This document shows, one piece after another, positions 5,605 through 6,734 of a stretch of 6,734 bases of DNA. The notes beneath the pieces were generated by a model. It was not told the origin of the DNA and made no database searches. It saw only the letters and a list, made by a program, of their open reading frames with translations. Source of the DNA: Frankiales bacterium. Its GTDB lineage: Bacteria; Actinomycetota; Actinomycetes; Mycobacteriales; SCTD01. Each line of letters opens with the position of its first letter. Position 1 is the first letter of the stretch. The position numbers and the translations under genes were made by a program. The stretch covers positions 1-6,734 of the forward strand of contig JAOPWI010000384.1 in assembly GCA_025965755.1 (NCBI GenBank), in the 5' to 3' direction.

Positions 5605-6728
5605 CCGGTGGCCAGCAGGCCCGCCCGCGTGAGCACCGGCACGAAGTCCTTGATCTCCTTGGGCAGCGGGACGAGCACGCCGGCCTGCTCCGGCCGGTGG
5701 CTCAGCAGCGTCTGGACCGCCACCGCGCCGACGTCGGCCTTGCCCTGGGCAGCCGCCTGGGCCACGGCGCGCACGCCGGCCTGCCAGCGCTCCGGCGTCG
5801 GGTCGGACAGCACCGCCGCCACGACGGCGGCCAGCGCCGCGTAGGCCCGGTCGCCCCGCTCGGGCAGCAGGAACGTGCCCGGCGAGCGCAGCACTGCCTC
5901 CGGATCGGGCAGGTCCAGCTCCTCCAGGAAGGTGAGCAGCTGCAGGGCGGCGGCCTCGCCGACGACGCCGGCCACGACCCGGCGGCGGACCTCGGCGGGC
6001 GCCCCGGCGGCGTCGCAGACGGCCAGCAGCTGGGCGGCGAAGTCCCAGGTGCGCGGGGTGGGGAACGCCCGGCCGGCCTGCACCGGGTCGTCGGGCAGCA
6101 CGGACACGTCGCCGGGCCGCACCCGCAGGTAGGACGAGACCTGCGCGCGGGCCTGGCCGACGAAGGGCGCCAGGTCGCCGGGCAGCTCGGGAACGACCGG
6201 CGACGGCCAGCTGCCGAGGAATCCGGCCGAGACCACCTCGGCGGGCAGGCGCCAGTCGAGGTGGCAGAAGCGGTTGGCCATCGGCGGCGCCAGGTCCCAG
6301 CCGTCGGCGGCGACCGACGGCGGGTTGGCCGCAGCCAGCACGACCGTGTCGGGCGGCAGGGCCAGGTCGCCGACGACCCGGTCGAAGCAGACCCGCAGCA
6401 GCGCGGCCTGCACGGCCGGCGGGGCGGTGTTGACCTCGTCGAAGAAGACGGCCGGGCGCTGCCCGCGGGCGGCCGCGTCGACCAGGCGACGGGCCCAGTC
6501 CGGCGGGGCGAGCGTGACCGAGCCCCGGTCGACGACGGGCAGGCCGGCGAAGTCGGTGGGCTCACGCACGCTGGCCAGCACCACCTCCAGGTGCAGGCCC
6601 AGGGCGGCGGCCGTCGCGGTGACGACGCTGGTCTTGCCCTCGCCGGGGCCGCCCCAGAGCACGGTCGGGACCCCGGCGGCCACGGCCACCCCGAGGGCGC
6701 CGAGCGTCACCTCGTACGGCGTCAGCAC
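5601..6728 (-). CDS. MoxR-family AAA+ ATPase
   Basis: This is an AAA+ ATPase of 375 residues, of the MoxR type, which act as chaperone-like motors with VWA-domain partners. Walker A GGPGEGKT is at 26-33, Walker B VFFDEVN at 94-100 (D97, E98), sensor-1 asparagine N135 in AAANPPS, and a candidate arginine finger R153 in MANRF (150-154). The pre-Walker-B segment REPTDFAGLP (55-64) is also typical of MoxR relatives. The C-terminal half, from about residue 225, is helical and should form the AAA+ lid and an extension. It is the first gene of a two-gene unit and overlaps the metallopeptidase/VWA gene by four bases (GTGA, 5601-5604). The start chosen is the GTG at 6728. Only six bases of upstream sequence are present and the frame remains open to the right edge, so a slightly earlier start or an upstream operon partner cannot be excluded. 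Confidence 0.92.
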   Translation of the reverse strand: MLTPYEVTLGALGVAVAAGVPTVLWGGPGEGKTSVVTATAAALGLHLEVVLASVREPTDFAGLPVVDRGSVTLAPPDWARRLVDAAARGQRPAVFFDEVNTAPPAVQAALLRVCFDRVVGDLALPPDTVVLAAANPPSVAADGWDLAPPMANRFCHLDWRLPAEVVSAGFLGSWPSPVVPELPGDLAPFVGQARAQVSSYLRVRPGDVSVLPDDPVQAGRAFPTPRTWDFAAQLLAVCDAAGAPAEVRRRVVAGVVGEAAALQLLTFLEELDLPDPEAVLRSPGTFLLPERGDRAYAALAAVVAAVLSDPTPERWQAGVRAVAQAAAQGKADVGAVAVQTLLSHRPEQAGVLVPLPKEIKDFVPVLTRAGLLATG

Positions 6729-6734
6729 GTCACT

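Noticed and set aside
3946..5844. A 632-codon plus-strand open frame across the transporter end and the ATPase/VWA operon.
   Set aside because: Arg/Gly/Ala-rich with no motif, out of frame with the transporter and antisense to two well-supported genes.

Overview
This is a very GC-rich window with dense, mostly leader-poor genes, GTG starts and 4-base start/stop overlaps. It looks like the chromosome of a high-GC actinomycete. A Geodermatophilus/Blastococcus-like lineage is a guess from style only, with no marker gene to prove it. I see no rRNA, tRNA, CRISPR, insertion sequence or phage gene. The region reads as ordinary housekeeping and accessory chromosome, apart from one poorly characterised AAA+/VWA gene pair.

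Layout, left to right. (1) Positions 1-1408, minus strand: the N-terminal 469 residues of a DinG-type iron-sulfur helicase, cut by the left edge. (2) 1409-1568: a 160-base gap holding a strong GC-rich hairpin just after the stop of the next gene, probably its terminator. (3) 1569-3086, minus: a complete fatty-acyl-CoA ligase of the ANL superfamily. (4) 3087-3149: a 63-base divergent promoter region, with a possible leaderless promoter for the ligase. (5) 3150-3593 and 3590-4558, plus: a small flavodoxin-fold protein and an EamA/DMT-family transporter, joined by a GTGA overlap. (6) 5601-6728 and 4321-5604, minus: a MoxR-family AAA+ ATPase followed by a protein that combines a putative HExxH metallopeptidase domain with a VWA-like MIDAS domain. 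These two are also joined by a GTGA overlap.

The plus-strand pair and the minus-strand pair converge and overlap tail to tail by 238 bases. The recognisable domains of both terminal proteins end at almost the same place, near 4440-4455. Each then reads on into the other's coding sequence as a low-complexity tail.

Functionally, the ATPase and the metallopeptidase/VWA protein form a likely chaperone-like or proteolytic two-component system of unknown target, and this is the least described system here. The acyl-CoA ligase activates fatty or aryl acids for beta-oxidation or lipid synthesis. The helicase serves DNA repair. The flavodoxin-fold/EamA pair may link a redox protein to metabolite export, but nothing in the sequence names a substrate.
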